A DNA stretch of 64,000 nt from an uncultured Prevotellaceae bacterium (GTDB lineage: Bacteria; Bacteroidota; Bacteroidia; Bacteroidales; Bacteroidaceae). Position 1 is the stretch's first letter, and the number at the start of each line of letters is the position of its first letter. The notes under the pieces are model-generated. The model ran no database searches. It was not told the DNA's origin and saw only the letters and a program-made list of their open reading frames with translations. Of this stretch, positions 28,852-37,722 are shown piece by piece. Location of the stretch: assembly GCA_900314715.1 (NCBI GenBank), contig OMWI01000002.1, positions 111,850-175,849 on the forward strand, read 5' to 3'. The position numbers and the translations under genes are program-made.

Positions 28852-29334
28852 TAAAGTAATAACTTCACAATCTGTAAATTTATTGCCTTCAATCGTTAAT
28901 CTTATTAAAGTTCTTTCCTTGTGCCATCCTTGCAATCCTGCGGCACCTGGATTGATGTGCAAGAGATTGAGAGTCTTGTCGTATTTAACCTTCAAGATAT
29001 GGGAATGACCGCAGATGAATAATTGTGGAGGACTGGCATAAATCTGACCACGAATGCGAGGGTCGTAATTACCAGGATAACCACCGATATGAGTCATCAA
29101 CACGTCAACGTCTTCACATTTCCATCGTAGTTTTTCGGGAAACATCAATCTCAAATCACCTCCGTCGCAATTGCCACATACCGCTCTCAATGGTCTGAAA
29201 GCAGCCAACTTGTCTGCCACTTCCGTACTTCCAATATCGCCAGCGTGCCATATCTCATCGCAAGGTTCGAAATAATGCAGGTATTTATCGTCCCAATACG
29301 AATGTGTGTCGCTTATGATTCCTATCTTTTTCAT
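28846..29334 (-). CDS. YfcE-family metallophosphoesterase
   Basis: The product has 162 residues with all five metallophosphoesterase blocks in order: IISDTHSYWDD, WHAGDIGS, VCGNCDGGD, LMTHIGGYPG and FICGHSHILK. It probably acts as a small cytoplasmic phosphodiesterase with two bound metals. Substrate unknown. It lies 26 bases after the kinase-like gene in the same direction. Confidence 0.9.
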   Translation of the reverse strand: MKKIGIISDTHSYWDDKYLHYFEPCDEIWHAGDIGSTEVADKLAAFRPLRAVCGNCDGGDLRLMFPEKLRWKCEDVDVLMTHIGGYPGNYDPRIRGQIYASPPQLFICGHSHILKVKYDKTLNLLHINPGAAGLQGWHKERTLIRLTIEGNKFTDCEVITLG

Positions 29335-29360
29335 TCTCTTTCCCTGATATTATATGAAAC

Positions 29361-29990
29361 TCATTCCTTACCATCGTATTTGCACATGATAAAGTGCTTG
29401 ATGAATTCTACCGTTCCATCCAATCCAAGCAACGAACTATTTACGCATAGATGGTAATTGTCTGAATAGCCCCATTTCTTTCCCGTATAGAAGTTGTAGT
29501 ATGATGAACGGGCATTCTCCTTTTGATTGATAATCTTTTGGGCAGCTTCCTCGTCGCATTGATGACGCTCACGCACCATCTTGATTCTATCTTCGATATT
29601 GGCAGTGATGAAGATATTGACCACATCTTCAAAATCGCGTAACACATAATCGGCACATCTTCCTACGAAAACACATCCTCCGTCTTTTGCCACTTTGCGA
29701 ATGGCGTCGCTTTGGAATTGAAACAGACTCTCCTCGGAAAACCTGCTTCTATAGAAGTTGTTATCAGAGATGTGGGGAGCATGCATGTGGAACAAAGACT
29801 TTAACAACCTGCCCTTCTCATCGTTTTGCTCGAAAAATTTCTCCGAGAAACCGCTCTCCTTAGCGGCAAGATTCAAAATCTCCTTATCATAGAGTGTATA
29901 ATGAAAGTCGTTTGCCAGCATCTTGGCAATCATTCCTCCGCCACTTCCTAATTGTCTTCCGACATTGATGATGATTCTTTTATTTAGCAT
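29361..29990 (-). CDS. cytidylate kinase-like family protein
   Basis: The product has 209 residues. The P-loop-like region is INVGRQLGSGGGMIAKMLA, followed by YTLYDKEILNLAAKESGFSEKFFE and CVFVGRCADYVL. This matches the cytidylate kinase-like family (AAA_26) rather than canonical Cmk. Phosphate-acceptor substrate is unknown. It overlaps the MATE transporter gene by 11 bases. Confidence 0.82.
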   Translation of the reverse strand: MLNKRIIINVGRQLGSGGGMIAKMLANDFHYTLYDKEILNLAAKESGFSEKFFEQNDEKGRLLKSLFHMHAPHISDNNFYRSRFSEESLFQFQSDAIRKVAKDGGCVFVGRCADYVLRDFEDVVNIFITANIEDRIKMVRERHQCDEEAAQKIINQKENARSSYYNFYTGKKWGYSDNYHLCVNSSLLGLDGTVEFIKHFIMCKYDGKE

Positions 29991-31362
29991 GAGTTAGTTC
30001 TTGATGTTCCACTTTAAATTTTCTCATATATCTAATCATGATTGCCCATGCCGTGAAAAAAGAGATGGCATCAGAGATGGGCAATGCTGCCCACACACCG
30101 TCAACTCCCATGATGGGAGGAAGCGCAATTAACAACGGCAAGAGGAAAATCATTTGTCTGGAGAGTGAAAGGAATATGCTAATCTTTGCCTTTCCTATAC
30201 TTTGAAAGAAGTTGGTAATCACGGCTTGTGAACCAATCAACGGAAAGACAAGCATGTTGATGCGAATTCCATGTATGGTTATGTCTATGAGTTCTTTATC
30301 GGTGGTGAAGAGTCTAACGCATGGATAAGGTGCCAACTCACCGATGAGCCAACCTACAACCATGATAATGGTAGCGTAGAACATGGAATAGTTGAGCACT
30401 TTCAGCATCCTGTCGAATTGTAAGGCTCCATAATTGTAACCAGCAATTGGTTGCATTCCTTGGTTGATTCCCATGACTACCATGAAGAACAGGAATATGA
30501 TGCGATTGGAAATGCCGTATGCTCCCACGGCTAAGTCGCCACCGTATTTCACCAATGCCGTATTGATGAAAATGACCACCACACATGCGCAGGCATTCAT
30601 GGAGAATGGCGAAATGCCAATCGCAAGGATGTTGCGGATGATACGACCGTCTAAACGATATATTCCTCGCTTGAAATGCAATAGTTCGTTAGGATTGCTA
30701 AACAACCAGATTTGCCAAGTCAATGCTGTGGTTTGCGAAATGATAGTCGCGATGGCTGCTCCTTGTATTCCCATGTCGAAGGTGTAGATAAACAAAGGGT
30801 CAAGAGCTGTATTGAGAACTACCGTAAATATCGTAGCATACATGGCGTGTCGTGGTTTGGAGGCGGCTCTAAGCAAGGCGTTCATTCCAAAATATAAATG
30901 TGTGAACACATTGCCTAAGAGTATCACAATCATATATTCTCGTGCGTAGGGAATCGTGTTTTCCGTAGCACCGAAAAAATATAGGATAGGGTCAAGGAAT
31001 ATCAAACACAACGCACCAAAGAGAATACCTGTGATAATTTTCAACACTATCGAATTACCCAATATCTTTTGGGCGGTAGCGTAATCACGTTGCCCTAATT
31101 TTACGGATAAGTATGTACTTGCACCGACGCCGATTCCCGCACCGATAGCTCCGCTCAAGTTCATGAATGGAAACGTGATGGCCAATCCAGAAATAGCCAT
31201 CGCACCAACACCTTGACCTATGAAGATGGAGTCCACCATATTATATAATGAACTCGCAACCATCGCAACGATGGCAGGCATGGCATATTGCGCCAATAAA
31301 CGACCTACTGGCTTGGTTCCAAGTTCGAGGGTGGCTTTCTTGTTGTCTGTTTTGTCTGACAT
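29980..31362 (-). CDS. MATE-family efflux transporter
   Basis: The product has 460 residues and about twelve transmembrane segments in two similar halves, beginning GTKPVGRLLAQYAMPAIVAMVASSLYNMVDSIFIGQGVGAMAISG, with an equivalent segment after residue 240. MATE proteins export drugs or metabolites by Na+ or H+ antiport. The ATG at 31362 is chosen because an alternative at 31380 would overlap the -7 box at 31378-31385. Confidence 0.9.
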   Translation of the reverse strand: MSDKTDNKKATLELGTKPVGRLLAQYAMPAIVAMVASSLYNMVDSIFIGQGVGAMAISGLAITFPFMNLSGAIGAGIGVGASTYLSVKLGQRDYATAQKILGNSIVLKIITGILFGALCLIFLDPILYFFGATENTIPYAREYMIVILLGNVFTHLYFGMNALLRAASKPRHAMYATIFTVVLNTALDPLFIYTFDMGIQGAAIATIISQTTALTWQIWLFSNPNELLHFKRGIYRLDGRIIRNILAIGISPFSMNACACVVVIFINTALVKYGGDLAVGAYGISNRIIFLFFMVVMGINQGMQPIAGYNYGALQFDRMLKVLNYSMFYATIIMVVGWLIGELAPYPCVRLFTTDKELIDITIHGIRINMLVFPLIGSQAVITNFFQSIGKAKISIFLSLSRQMIFLLPLLIALPPIMGVDGVWAALPISDAISFFTAWAIMIRYMRKFKVEHQELTHAK

Positions 31363-31377
31363 ATTTATAATATGGTG

Positions 31378-31385
31378 CAAAGTTA
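31378..31385 (-). promoter_or_regulatory. -7 box of the MATE operon
   Basis: CAAAGTTA on the plus strand reads TAACTTTG on the minus strand, 15 bases before the ATG at 31362. Confidence 0.55.
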
Positions 31386-31535
31386 CGAAAAGTCGGGCGA
31401 AAAGCCAAATTTATTTGTACTTTTCGAGACGTAGTAAATACGCGTCTTTTGTCGTAAAGATTCGAAAAATGATTGATATATACAAGGTAGCTCGATTTTT
31501 TTTGTCAAAAATGGAGATTGCTAACAAATATTTTG

Positions 31536-31543
31536 TATTTTTG
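31536..31543 (+). promoter_or_regulatory. -7 box of the DUF4348 lipoprotein gene
   Basis: TATTTTTG matches TAnnTTTG, 43 bases before the ATG at 31587. Confidence 0.5.
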
Positions 31544-31586
31544 CATCAGTTATGAGAGAAATGATATTTTATCAACACAAATTGTT

Positions 31587-32432
31587 ATGAAAAAAAGTGT
31601 TTTCTCAATCATTGCACTGGTGGGTGTGGTAGTTTGCTTATCTCTTATTGGATGTGTAGATAAGAAAACATCGGAAGAGAATCAATCGATTGACTCTCTC
31701 AACGTCGATAGTTTGTCTATGAGTGAAGAAATGCAAGAAGACGCATACATGCCGAAAGCAGCAGACGAGTTGTTTGATGATTTCTTCTTTAATTTTGCAG
31801 CCAATAAGAAATTGCAGAAATCACGTATTCAAATGCCACTTCCATGTTATAAGAACAAGGTCTTAAGTAGTAAGATAACCAAAGACAAATGGGCGATGGA
31901 ACAATTCTTCATGAAAGATGGGTATTATACGTTGATATTCGACCAGAAGGAACAGATGAGCGTTGTGAAAGATACTACGGTGAATCATGTGGTGGTGGAG
32001 AAGATTTTCCTTGAAAAGAACAATATCAAACAATATTATTTTGACAGGTTGAAAGGTGAATGGATGCTTACTTCCATTAATGAGTTGCCCGTTGATAGTT
32101 CGAAAAATGCTTCTTTCTTGAATTTCTATCGTCGTTTTTCCAATGATGATGAATACCAATTGCAAAGCATTAACGACTTGGTAACATTCTCAGCACCCGA
32201 CCCAGACGATGATTTCAATACCATTACGGGAATGATGGTGCCAGAACAATGGCCAACTTTCAAGCCATCTCTGATTCCGCATGGAGTGATATACAATATT
32301 AATTATGGTCAACCATACGTTAAGACCAATCAAAAGGTGTTTCTCATTCGTGGAATTGCCAATGGCTTGGAATCGGAGATGATTTTCCAAAATAAGAATG
32401 GTGTTTGGAAATTAATCAAGTTTATGTCATGA
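31587..32432 (+). CDS. DUF4348-type lipoprotein
   Basis: The product has 281 residues with a lipoprotein signal (LVGVVVCLSLIGC, lipobox Cys about 23). The mature part begins with an acidic Ser-rich linker, then a domain (DELFDDFFFNFAANKKLQKSRIQMPLPC) that I recall as DUF4348, found only in Bacteroidetes. It may be an envelope protein; no function is known. Its stop overlaps the murB ATG by 4 bases, an unexpected link between a lipoprotein and cell-wall synthesis. Confidence 0.72.
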   Translation: MKKSVFSIIALVGVVVCLSLIGCVDKKTSEENQSIDSLNVDSLSMSEEMQEDAYMPKAADELFDDFFFNFAANKKLQKSRIQMPLPCYKNKVLSSKITKDKWAMEQFFMKDGYYTLIFDQKEQMSVVKDTTVNHVVVEKIFLEKNNIKQYYFDRLKGEWMLTSINELPVDSSKNASFLNFYRRFSNDDEYQLQSINDLVTFSAPDPDDDFNTITGMMVPEQWPTFKPSLIPHGVIYNINYGQPYVKTNQKVFLIRGIANGLESEMIFQNKNGVWKLIKFMS

Positions 32433-33451
32433 TTGATATTCGTAACTATAGTCTTTTATCTCACAATACTTTTGGGATTGATGCGAGATGCAACCGCTTC
32501 GTAGAGTTTACTTCCGTGGATGAATTGGTCTCTTTGGTTAGTTCATTGACGGATTCCGACCGTCCTTTGTCGTTATTGGGCGGTGGAAGCAATATATTAC
32601 TGACGGGTGATTATCATGGTACAGTGATTCACTCAGCCATTAAAGGAATAGAACTTGTTGAAAGGGATGAACCAAATGAATCGGTTACCTTGCGCGTGGG
32701 AAGTGGTGAAGTGTTTGACGATTTCGTTTCCTATTGCGTAGAACATGGTTTTTATGGGGCGGAGAATTTGTCGATTATTCCAGGTGAAGTAGGGGCGAGT
32801 GCTGTACAAAACATAGGTGCTTATGGTGTTGAGGCTAAAGACCTTATCGTAAAGGTTGAGGCGGTTGAAATAGCTACTGGAAAGATAGTGGAATTTTCCA
32901 ATGAAGATTGTCAATATGCTTATCGTTATAGTAGATTCAAGGGTGAGTGGCGTGATCAATACGTGATTACATACGTTACTTATCACTTGTCTACCGTCTT
33001 TGTGCCTAATATGGATTATGGGAACATTCGTTCTGCGTTGGCAGAAAGAGGTGTATCGCAACCAACAGCTATGGATTTGCGCAACGTAATCATTGAAATC
33101 AGAAATGCGAAATTACCTGATCCAAAAGTGGAAGGCAATGCTGGTAGTTTCTTTATGAATCCCATCGTTTCACGAGAGAAGTATTTAGAGTTGGCGAAAT
33201 TATATCCTAACATGCCACATTATTATATTAATGAACATGAAGAAAAGATTCCGGCTGGTTGGATGATTGATCAATGTGGTTGGAAAGGGCGTTCATTGGG
33301 TCGCGCAGGTGTTCATGCAAACCAAGCTCTCGTCTTGGTGAATCGTGGAGGAGCAGTTGGAGAGGATATTATTCGATTATGCAAGGCGATTCAAGATGAC
33401 GTATTTGCCCGATTTGGCATTCACATCAATCCCGAAGTTAATATACGATAG
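32429..33451 (+). CDS. murB: UDP-N-acetylenolpyruvoylglucosamine reductase MurB
   Basis: The product has 340 residues, beginning IRNYSLLSHNTFGIDARC, with FAD-binding LLGGGSNIL, SIIPGEVGASAVQNIGAYGVE and the catalytic Ser segment NAGSFFMNPIV, ending HINPEVNI. The length and the insert with a Tyr-loop region indicate the type I (E. coli-like) enzyme. It reduces enolpyruvyl-UDP-GlcNAc to UDP-MurNAc. The ATG at 32429 overlaps the upstream stop. Confidence 0.94.
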   Translation: MIDIRNYSLLSHNTFGIDARCNRFVEFTSVDELVSLVSSLTDSDRPLSLLGGGSNILLTGDYHGTVIHSAIKGIELVERDEPNESVTLRVGSGEVFDDFVSYCVEHGFYGAENLSIIPGEVGASAVQNIGAYGVEAKDLIVKVEAVEIATGKIVEFSNEDCQYAYRYSRFKGEWRDQYVITYVTYHLSTVFVPNMDYGNIRSALAERGVSQPTAMDLRNVIIEIRNAKLPDPKVEGNAGSFFMNPIVSREKYLELAKLYPNMPHYYINEHEEKIPAGWMIDQCGWKGRSLGRAGVHANQALVLVNRGGAVGEDIIRLCKAIQDDVFARFGIHINPEVNIR

Positions 33452-33453
33452 AT

Positions 33454-34215
33454 ATGAAGTTTACGTTCTTGGGCACCGGAACATCGGGTGGAGTTCCTTC
33501 GTTGGGTTGTAGTTGTGCGGTATGTAGAAGTACGAATCCTCGCGATAAGCGATGGCGTAGTGCAGCATTGTTGGAGACTGACACAACTCGTATTCTCATT
33601 GATAGTGGACCTGATATCAGAATGCAACTCATGCCTTTTCCTTTTAAGAAGTTAGATGGCGTATTGTTGACACATATTCATTATGACCATGTTGCTGGTA
33701 TTGACGACCTTCGTCCATTTTGCGTGTTTGGTGATATTCATGTTTATGCTAACGAACAAACCGTCAATGGATTAAGGCAAACGATGCCTTATTGTTTTAC
33801 GTCGCATCTTTATCCAGGAGTTCCAAAGTTAGATATTCATGCCATAGAAGCTAACAAGCCATTCCGTATCAATGAAATAGAGATTCTTCCCATAGAAGTA
33901 ATGCACGGCACATTACCCATTCTGGGTTTTAGAATTGGTGATTTCGCTTATATCACGGATATGAAAACCATTCATGAGGAGGGTTTCAACCAATTGAAAG
34001 GTGTGAAAACATTGGTGGTGAATGCATTGCGATGGGAAAAAGTACATCATTCGCACATGCTTGTAGCTGATGCCATTGATTTTGCAAGAAGAGTAGGGGC
34101 TTCACGCACGTATTTAACTCACCTCACCCATCTCATCGGTTTTCACGACGAGGCAAATAAACTCCTACCAAATGGAATTGAGTTTGCATACGATGGATTG
34201 CAACTGATGCTGTAA
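33454..34215 (+). CDS. MBL-fold hydrolase, PhnP-like cyclic phosphate phosphodiesterase
   Basis: The product has 253 residues. It starts MKFTFLGTGTSGGVPSLGCSCAVCRS, where the Cys pair is typical of PhnP-like proteins. The metal site THIHYDHVAGIDDLRPF follows, with more metal ligands around VEVMHG-like, YITDMKT and HLTHLIGFHDEA. It probably hydrolyses phosphoribosyl 1,2-cyclic phosphate or a similar diester. It starts 2 bases after murB stops. Confidence 0.82.
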   Translation: MKFTFLGTGTSGGVPSLGCSCAVCRSTNPRDKRWRSAALLETDTTRILIDSGPDIRMQLMPFPFKKLDGVLLTHIHYDHVAGIDDLRPFCVFGDIHVYANEQTVNGLRQTMPYCFTSHLYPGVPKLDIHAIEANKPFRINEIEILPIEVMHGTLPILGFRIGDFAYITDMKTIHEEGFNQLKGVKTLVVNALRWEKVHHSHMLVADAIDFARRVGASRTYLTHLTHLIGFHDEANKLLPNGIEFAYDGLQLML

Positions 34216-34331
34216 TCATTATGTAAACCTATTATACTCACATGTTGTAGGAGGTATTACAAATGAAATCTATTTTTCATCATATTGTGTAGTTCAGAGT
34301 ATAACATTGTTAAAAACAGAAAGAAAATATC

Positions 34332-34359
34332 TAAAAGATTCCCAGATTTGGGAATCTTT
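34332..34359. promoter_or_regulatory. palindromic operator upstream of higBA
   Basis: AAAAGATTCCCA (34332-34343) and TGGGAATCTTTT (34348-34359) are perfect 12-bp inverted repeats with a 4-base spacer, right against the -7 box at 34362. The position fits an autoregulatory HigA operator. It could also act as a terminator for the upstream gene, since T-runs follow. Confidence 0.6.
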
Positions 34360-34361
34360 TT

Positions 34362-34369
34362 GTACTTTT
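34362..34369 (+). promoter_or_regulatory. -7 box of higBA
   Basis: TACTTTTG matches TAnnTTTG, 21 bases before the toxin ATG and 2 bases after the palindrome. Confidence 0.6.
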
Positions 34370-34390
34370 GCTGCAAAATAAAGTTGAACA

Positions 34391-34711
34391 ATGCAGATTA
34401 TCTTTGATGATAAAGATTTAGAAGAGTTAATCACAACGGGGCATAATAGCAAATATAAGAAGTATATACGCAATGCAAAGTTTATGAAGGCACTTGCCAT
34501 AGCATATAATTATTTACGATTGTCTGAACGTGCTATTGATCTCCGTTCAATCTCTTTCCTCCACTACGAACAGCTTTCAGGAACTAATGGCATGAGTTCT
34601 ATCAGAGTTATTAATGGAATGGTGGAGCGTATACTTTTCCGCGAGTTTGAGGGCGGAATTAGAATTACAGTTTTAAGCTTAGATGACACTCACTATGGCA
34701 ACAAGAAATGA
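34391..34711 (+). CDS. higB: HigB-like toxin of a type II toxin-antitoxin system
   Basis: The product has 106 residues. The RelE/HigB core is visible in AYNYLRLSERAIDLRSISFLHYEQLSG, followed by MSSIRVINGMVERILFREFEGGIRITVLSLDDTHY. HigB toxins are ribosome-dependent mRNA endonucleases. The toxin gene comes first and the antitoxin second, the order typical of higBA. The match is moderate, so the family is firmer than the exact activity. Confidence 0.8.
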   Translation: MQIIFDDKDLEELITTGHNSKYKKYIRNAKFMKALAIAYNYLRLSERAIDLRSISFLHYEQLSGTNGMSSIRVINGMVERILFREFEGGIRITVLSLDDTHYGNKK

Positions 34712-35072
34712 ACCCCCATCTCCTTTCATGGCGGTACATCCTGGGATGATGATTAAACCAGAACTTGAAGAACGCGGTATCAGTCAGAAAGAATTTGCTA
34801 AAATGCTTGGCGCTCAACCTTCACACCTGAGTGAAGTTCTCAATGGTAAGCGAGCTCTTTCTACTGAATTAGCTGTAAAGATAGAGAAGACGATCGGGCT
34901 GCCTGCAAAAATCCTTTTGTCTGCACAAACGCAGTATGAATTGGAATCGGCTAATAGTAATGCCATAGTAACAGATGATCAACACGAAACATTTTCTGTT
35001 ACTATCCCTGTTCGCGACCGTAATCTTTTGCAAGAACTTGTACGCAGGTTTGGCTGGGCTTGTGCGTTTTGA
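34683..35072 (+). CDS. higA: HigA-like antitoxin (XRE family)
   Basis: The product has 129 residues. An N-terminal VHPGMMIKPELEERGISQKEFAKMLGAQPSHLSEVLNGKRALS segment is the HigA-type helix-turn-helix; the C-terminal 40 residues are less conserved. It should bind and neutralise the toxin and repress the operon through the palindrome at 34332-34359. It overlaps the toxin gene by 29 bases; a second ATG at 34695 is also possible. Confidence 0.85.
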   Translation: MTLTMATRNEPPSPFMAVHPGMMIKPELEERGISQKEFAKMLGAQPSHLSEVLNGKRALSTELAVKIEKTIGLPAKILLSAQTQYELESANSNAIVTDDQHETFSVTIPVRDRNLLQELVRRFGWACAF

Positions 35073-35096
35073 TTCTTATAAGAATCCACAGGAAAC

Positions 35097-35130
35097 ATAA
35101 AAGGAGGTTGAACGGTCAACCTCCTTTTAT
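35097..35130. terminator. bidirectional intrinsic terminator
   Basis: ATAAAAGGAGGTTGA (35097-35111) pairs with TCAACCTCCTTTTAT (35116-35130) around ACGG. The A-tract and T-tract on each side let it serve both higA and the convergent stress operon. Confidence 0.88.
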
Positions 35131-35133
35131 GTG

Positions 35134-35415
35134 TTATTTTCTCTTTTTCTTGTTTTTGCTAAAAAACTTTCGATATAATTTCCATGCCAATATGATGCCA
35201 TCGAAAACACCTGCACCCGTTGTCATCAAACTATTGATACGCTTGGACGGGGTGCTTGAAGAAACCAGCATTTCTGGCTTGTGAAACAAATTACCCCATA
35301 GGTTGCGAATCTTCTCGTCGTCTTTCTTAATGTCTTTCAGCAAGTACTGCTTACGTGCTTGAATGGCTTCGAGTGATCTGTATGAAACGTTGTTGTTCTC
35401 TTCCATATTATACAT
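35134..35415 (-). CDS. small conserved protein of the YtxH/holin operon
   Basis: The product has 93 residues: a charged N-terminal helix (SYRSLEAIQARKQYLLKDIKKDDEKI), a short hydrophobic stretch (LMTTGAGVFDGIILAWKLY) and a basic tail (RKFFSKNKKKRK). No family is recognised. It is the third gene of a run often seen in Bacteroidales after YtxH and a holin-superfamily protein, and overlaps the latter by 8 bases. Confidence 0.7.
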   Translation of the reverse strand: MYNMEENNNVSYRSLEAIQARKQYLLKDIKKDDEKIRNLWGNLFHKPEMLVSSSTPSKRINSLMTTGAGVFDGIILAWKLYRKFFSKNKKKRK

Positions 35416-35758
35416 CCATTAAAAGATTGGCAAGAAATCTTACGACTGGTTTCTCTATCCAACTCTTCCTGAATATGCAGAAGAGTATAAGGATAAACAA
35501 GTAGAATCCGGTTACGATAGAGAATGCCCAGACTGCTCCTACATGCGGTACCAATGCGTAAGCTACCGCAAAAGAGAAGTAGATGAGCATCAGCATTACC
35601 AAGAAAGCGAATATCAACGTCAACGTGAGAACGGTAATCAATCTCACTACCTTCTCTATCACGTCAAGCTTGATATATTCTTTCTGAAGACCGAAATAGT
35701 GTTTTACCACTTCGGCAAGCTGACCTATCGTCTCAATGTTTTGGTCGTTGGAAAACAT
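35408..35758 (-). CDS. phage holin superfamily (DUF1469-like) membrane protein
   Basis: The product has 116 residues with two long hydrophobic segments (ITVLTLTLIFAFLVMLMLIYF and VWAFSIVTGFYLFILILFCIF) and an amphipathic N-terminal helix. This is the layout of Phage_holin_3_6/DUF1469 proteins. Despite the name these are chromosomal stress-related membrane proteins, not phage lysis genes. It lies 5 bases after the YtxH gene. Confidence 0.8.
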   Translation of the reverse strand: MFSNDQNIETIGQLAEVVKHYFGLQKEYIKLDVIEKVVRLITVLTLTLIFAFLVMLMLIYFSFAVAYALVPHVGAVWAFSIVTGFYLFILILFCIFRKSWIEKPVVRFLANLLMDV

Positions 35759-35763
35759 GCGAA

Positions 35764-35982
35764 TTACTCAACGACTTCTGCTGCAGCCTCTTTGATGTCA
35801 TCAACCAAGTCGTTCACTTCCTTACGGCTCAGCTTGATGTTATGCTTCTGGAAAAAATCCTCTACAGCATCAGTGATTTTTGTACGTGTTTCCTCTCCCT
35901 TTTCGGGTGCAAATGCCAACCCGAGTGCTGCGCCTGCAATGGCTCCGCCAATGAAAGCTCCGATATAACCTAATGTTTTCAT
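35764..35982 (-). CDS. YtxH-domain small membrane protein
   Basis: The product has 72 residues. The N-terminal Gly/Ala-rich helix (YIGAFIGGAIAGAALGLAFAPEKGEETR) is the YtxH signature; the C-terminus is an amphipathic helix. YtxH proteins are general-stress proteins of unknown mechanism. It leads the three-gene operon and has a TATCTTTG box 37 bases upstream. Confidence 0.85.
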   Translation of the reverse strand: MKTLGYIGAFIGGAIAGAALGLAFAPEKGEETRTKITDAVEDFFQKHNIKLSRKEVNDLVDDIKEAAAEVVE

Positions 35983-36019
35983 AATAATGTAATTTTAAAT
36001 AGATAAATAGATGTTTTCG

Positions 36020-36027
36020 CAAAGATA
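36020..36027 (-). promoter_or_regulatory. -7 box of the YtxH operon
   Basis: CAAAGATA on the plus strand reads TATCTTTG on the minus strand, 37 bases before the ATG at 35982. Confidence 0.5.
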
Positions 36028-36143
36028 GTGATTTCTTGAATAAAATGCAACCATTTCTTAGCCATTTTTTGTTAAAAAGGTTCTGTTAGCTTGATTTAAC
36101 AAACTTTATGCGCAAATTTGATGATTATTAGTGATATATTTTG

Positions 36144-36151
36144 TAACTTCG
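36144..36151 (+). promoter_or_regulatory. -7-like box of the SPOR lipoprotein operon
   Basis: TAACTTCG differs from TAnnTTTG at one base. It lies 52 bases before the ATG at 36204. Confidence 0.4.
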
Positions 36152-36203
36152 CAGCAAATTATAAAAATTCAAGAAGTTTAATATCAAATACTAAAATTCA
36201 ATT

Positions 36204-36698
36204 ATGAAGAAATCTTCCATTTTGTGTTTAGGGTTGTGTGCAACACTCATGATTACTGGTTGTAAGTCAAAGGAAAGTGCTTATAGAAAAGCTTATGACA
36301 AGGCTAAGGCTGCTGAGACTGAAACAGTAGTGAATCCCGTTAATACGGAAAGCGATGTTCCAGTTGTTACTCCTTTGGTAGAAAAGAATGTAAACCAAAC
36401 ACAGGTAACCGACAATAGTGACAACGTTACCGTTCGCCAAGAAAGTGTATCAGTAATCAATGGTTCTGGCTTGCGCAATTTCAGCGTAGTAGTTGGATCG
36501 TTCTCTCTTCCCGCTAACGCACAAGGTTTGCAAAGCCAATTGAAAGCAGCAGGTTATGATGCACAAATCGTGAAGAACATGGAACGTAATCTCTATCGTG
36601 TTGTGGCTTCTACGCATGACAACAAGGCAGATGCTGTACGCTCACGCGACCAGTTCCGTTCTAAGTATCCCGACGCTTGGCTTCTCTATAACAAATAA
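36204..36698 (+). CDS. SPOR-domain lipoprotein
   Basis: The product has 164 residues with a lipoprotein signal (LCATLMITGC, lipobox Cys 20). A low-complexity linker of about 60 residues leads to a C-terminal SPOR domain (NFSVVVGSFSLPANAQGLQSQLKAAGYDAQIV...YRVVASTHDNKADAVRSRDQF). SPOR domains bind denuded peptidoglycan glycan strands, usually at the division site. It is followed 3 bases later by ruvX. Confidence 0.88.
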   Translation: MKKSSILCLGLCATLMITGCKSKESAYRKAYDKAKAAETETVVNPVNTESDVPVVTPLVEKNVNQTQVTDNSDNVTVRQESVSVINGSGLRNFSVVVGSFSLPANAQGLQSQLKAAGYDAQIVKNMERNLYRVVASTHDNKADAVRSRDQFRSKYPDAWLLYNK

Positions 36699-36701
36699 TA
36701 G

Positions 36702-37127
36702 TTGGCACGCATTTTATCCATAGATTACGGTAAAAAGCGTACAGGATTAGCAGTCACTGATCCACTTAAGCTAATAGCTGGTGGATTAGCGACTGTTTCT
36801 ACGTCTGAGCTTTTCAACTACTTGCAAGATTATATCAAGAAAGAGCAAGTAGAGAAAGTAATTATAGGCAAGCCGTTGCAAACAAACGGTGAACCGAGTG
36901 AGAATCTCAATAGGGTTCAACAGTTTGTTAACCGTTGGAAAAAAGCCATTCCGCAAATCCCCATAGAGTATTATGATGAACGTTTCACTTCGGTGTTGGC
37001 TCATCGTGCCATATTGGATAGCGGTATAGGCAAGAAGGCTCGCCAAAACAAGGCATTGGTAGATGAGATTAGCGCAACCATCCTGTTGCAGGATTATATG
37101 GAGTCGCGTCTCTACAAAAACGATTGA
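36702..37127 (+). CDS. ruvX: Holliday junction resolvase-like YqgF/RuvX
   Basis: The product has 141 residues, beginning [20 protein letters not shown] with the first catalytic Asp of the RNase H fold. It continues [22 protein letters not shown] and [13 protein letters not shown]. YqgF proteins are involved in 16S rRNA 5' processing and anti-termination in well-studied bacteria. The only start that fits the conserved N-terminus is TTG at 36702, 3 bases after the upstream stop. Confidence 0.92.
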   Translation: MARILSIDYGKKRTGLAVTDPLKLIAGGLATVSTSELFNYLQDYIKKEQVEKVIIGKPLQTNGEPSENLNRVQQFVNRWKKAIPQIPIEYYDERFTSVLAHRAILDSGIGKKARQNKALVDEISATILLQDYMESRLYKND

Positions 37128-37138
37128 CTTATTATATA

Positions 37139-37702
37139 ATGATATTACCTATTTATATATATGGACACCCTGTGTTGAGGAAGGTGTCTGAAGATATAAC
37201 GCCAGACTATCCGAATTTGAAGGAACTCATCGACGATATGTATGAGACGCTCGCCGCATCGGAAGGTATCGGTTTGGCAGCTCCGCAAATCGGTAAGAAT
37301 ATTCGTGTGGTGATTATCGATTTGGACGTAATCAGTGAAGACTTGCCCGAATACAAAGGTTTTAAGAAAGTTTTCATCAATCCGCATATCATTGAGATTG
37401 ACGAGAATTCTGAAAAAAAGAGCATGGAAGAGGGTTGTCTCTCTTTGCCAGGCATTCACGAGAAGGTGGTGAGAGCCACGAGAATCCATGTGAAATATAT
37501 GGACGAGGATTTCAATGAGCATGACGAGTGGATAGAAGGTTATCTCTCACGAGTGATGCAACACGAGTTTGACCACTTGGATGCCAAGATGTTCATCGAC
37601 CACATATCCCCGCTTCGCAAGCAACTTATCAAAAGTAAGTTGAAGGCTTTGCTTCAAGGAAGGTATCGTTGCTCGTATCGCACGAAGTGTGTTAAGAAAT
37701 AA
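37139..37702 (+). CDS. def: peptide deformylase
   Basis: The product has 187 residues with the three deformylase motifs: GIGLAAPQ (43-50), EGCLSLPG (from 98) and QHEFDHLDA (HEFDH 142-146, the metal site). It removes the formyl group from nascent N-termini. The ATG at 37139 is preferred over a TTG at 37124, which would overlap ruvX and add residues not usual for the family. Confidence 0.95.
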   Translation: MILPIYIYGHPVLRKVSEDITPDYPNLKELIDDMYETLAASEGIGLAAPQIGKNIRVVIIDLDVISEDLPEYKGFKKVFINPHIIEIDENSEKKSMEEGCLSLPGIHEKVVRATRIHVKYMDEDFNEHDEWIEGYLSRVMQHEFDHLDAKMFIDHISPLRKQLIKSKLKALLQGRYRCSYRTKCVKK

Positions 37703-37722
37703 TTATTCATAGAAACATTTGC

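Noticed and set aside
34216-34331. Terminator after the MBL hydrolase gene
   Set aside because: Only weak, broken inverted repeats are present; the strong palindrome further on fits an operator better.
35408-35758. Prophage lysis gene
   Set aside because: The holin-superfamily protein lies in a YtxH stress operon with no other phage genes around it.
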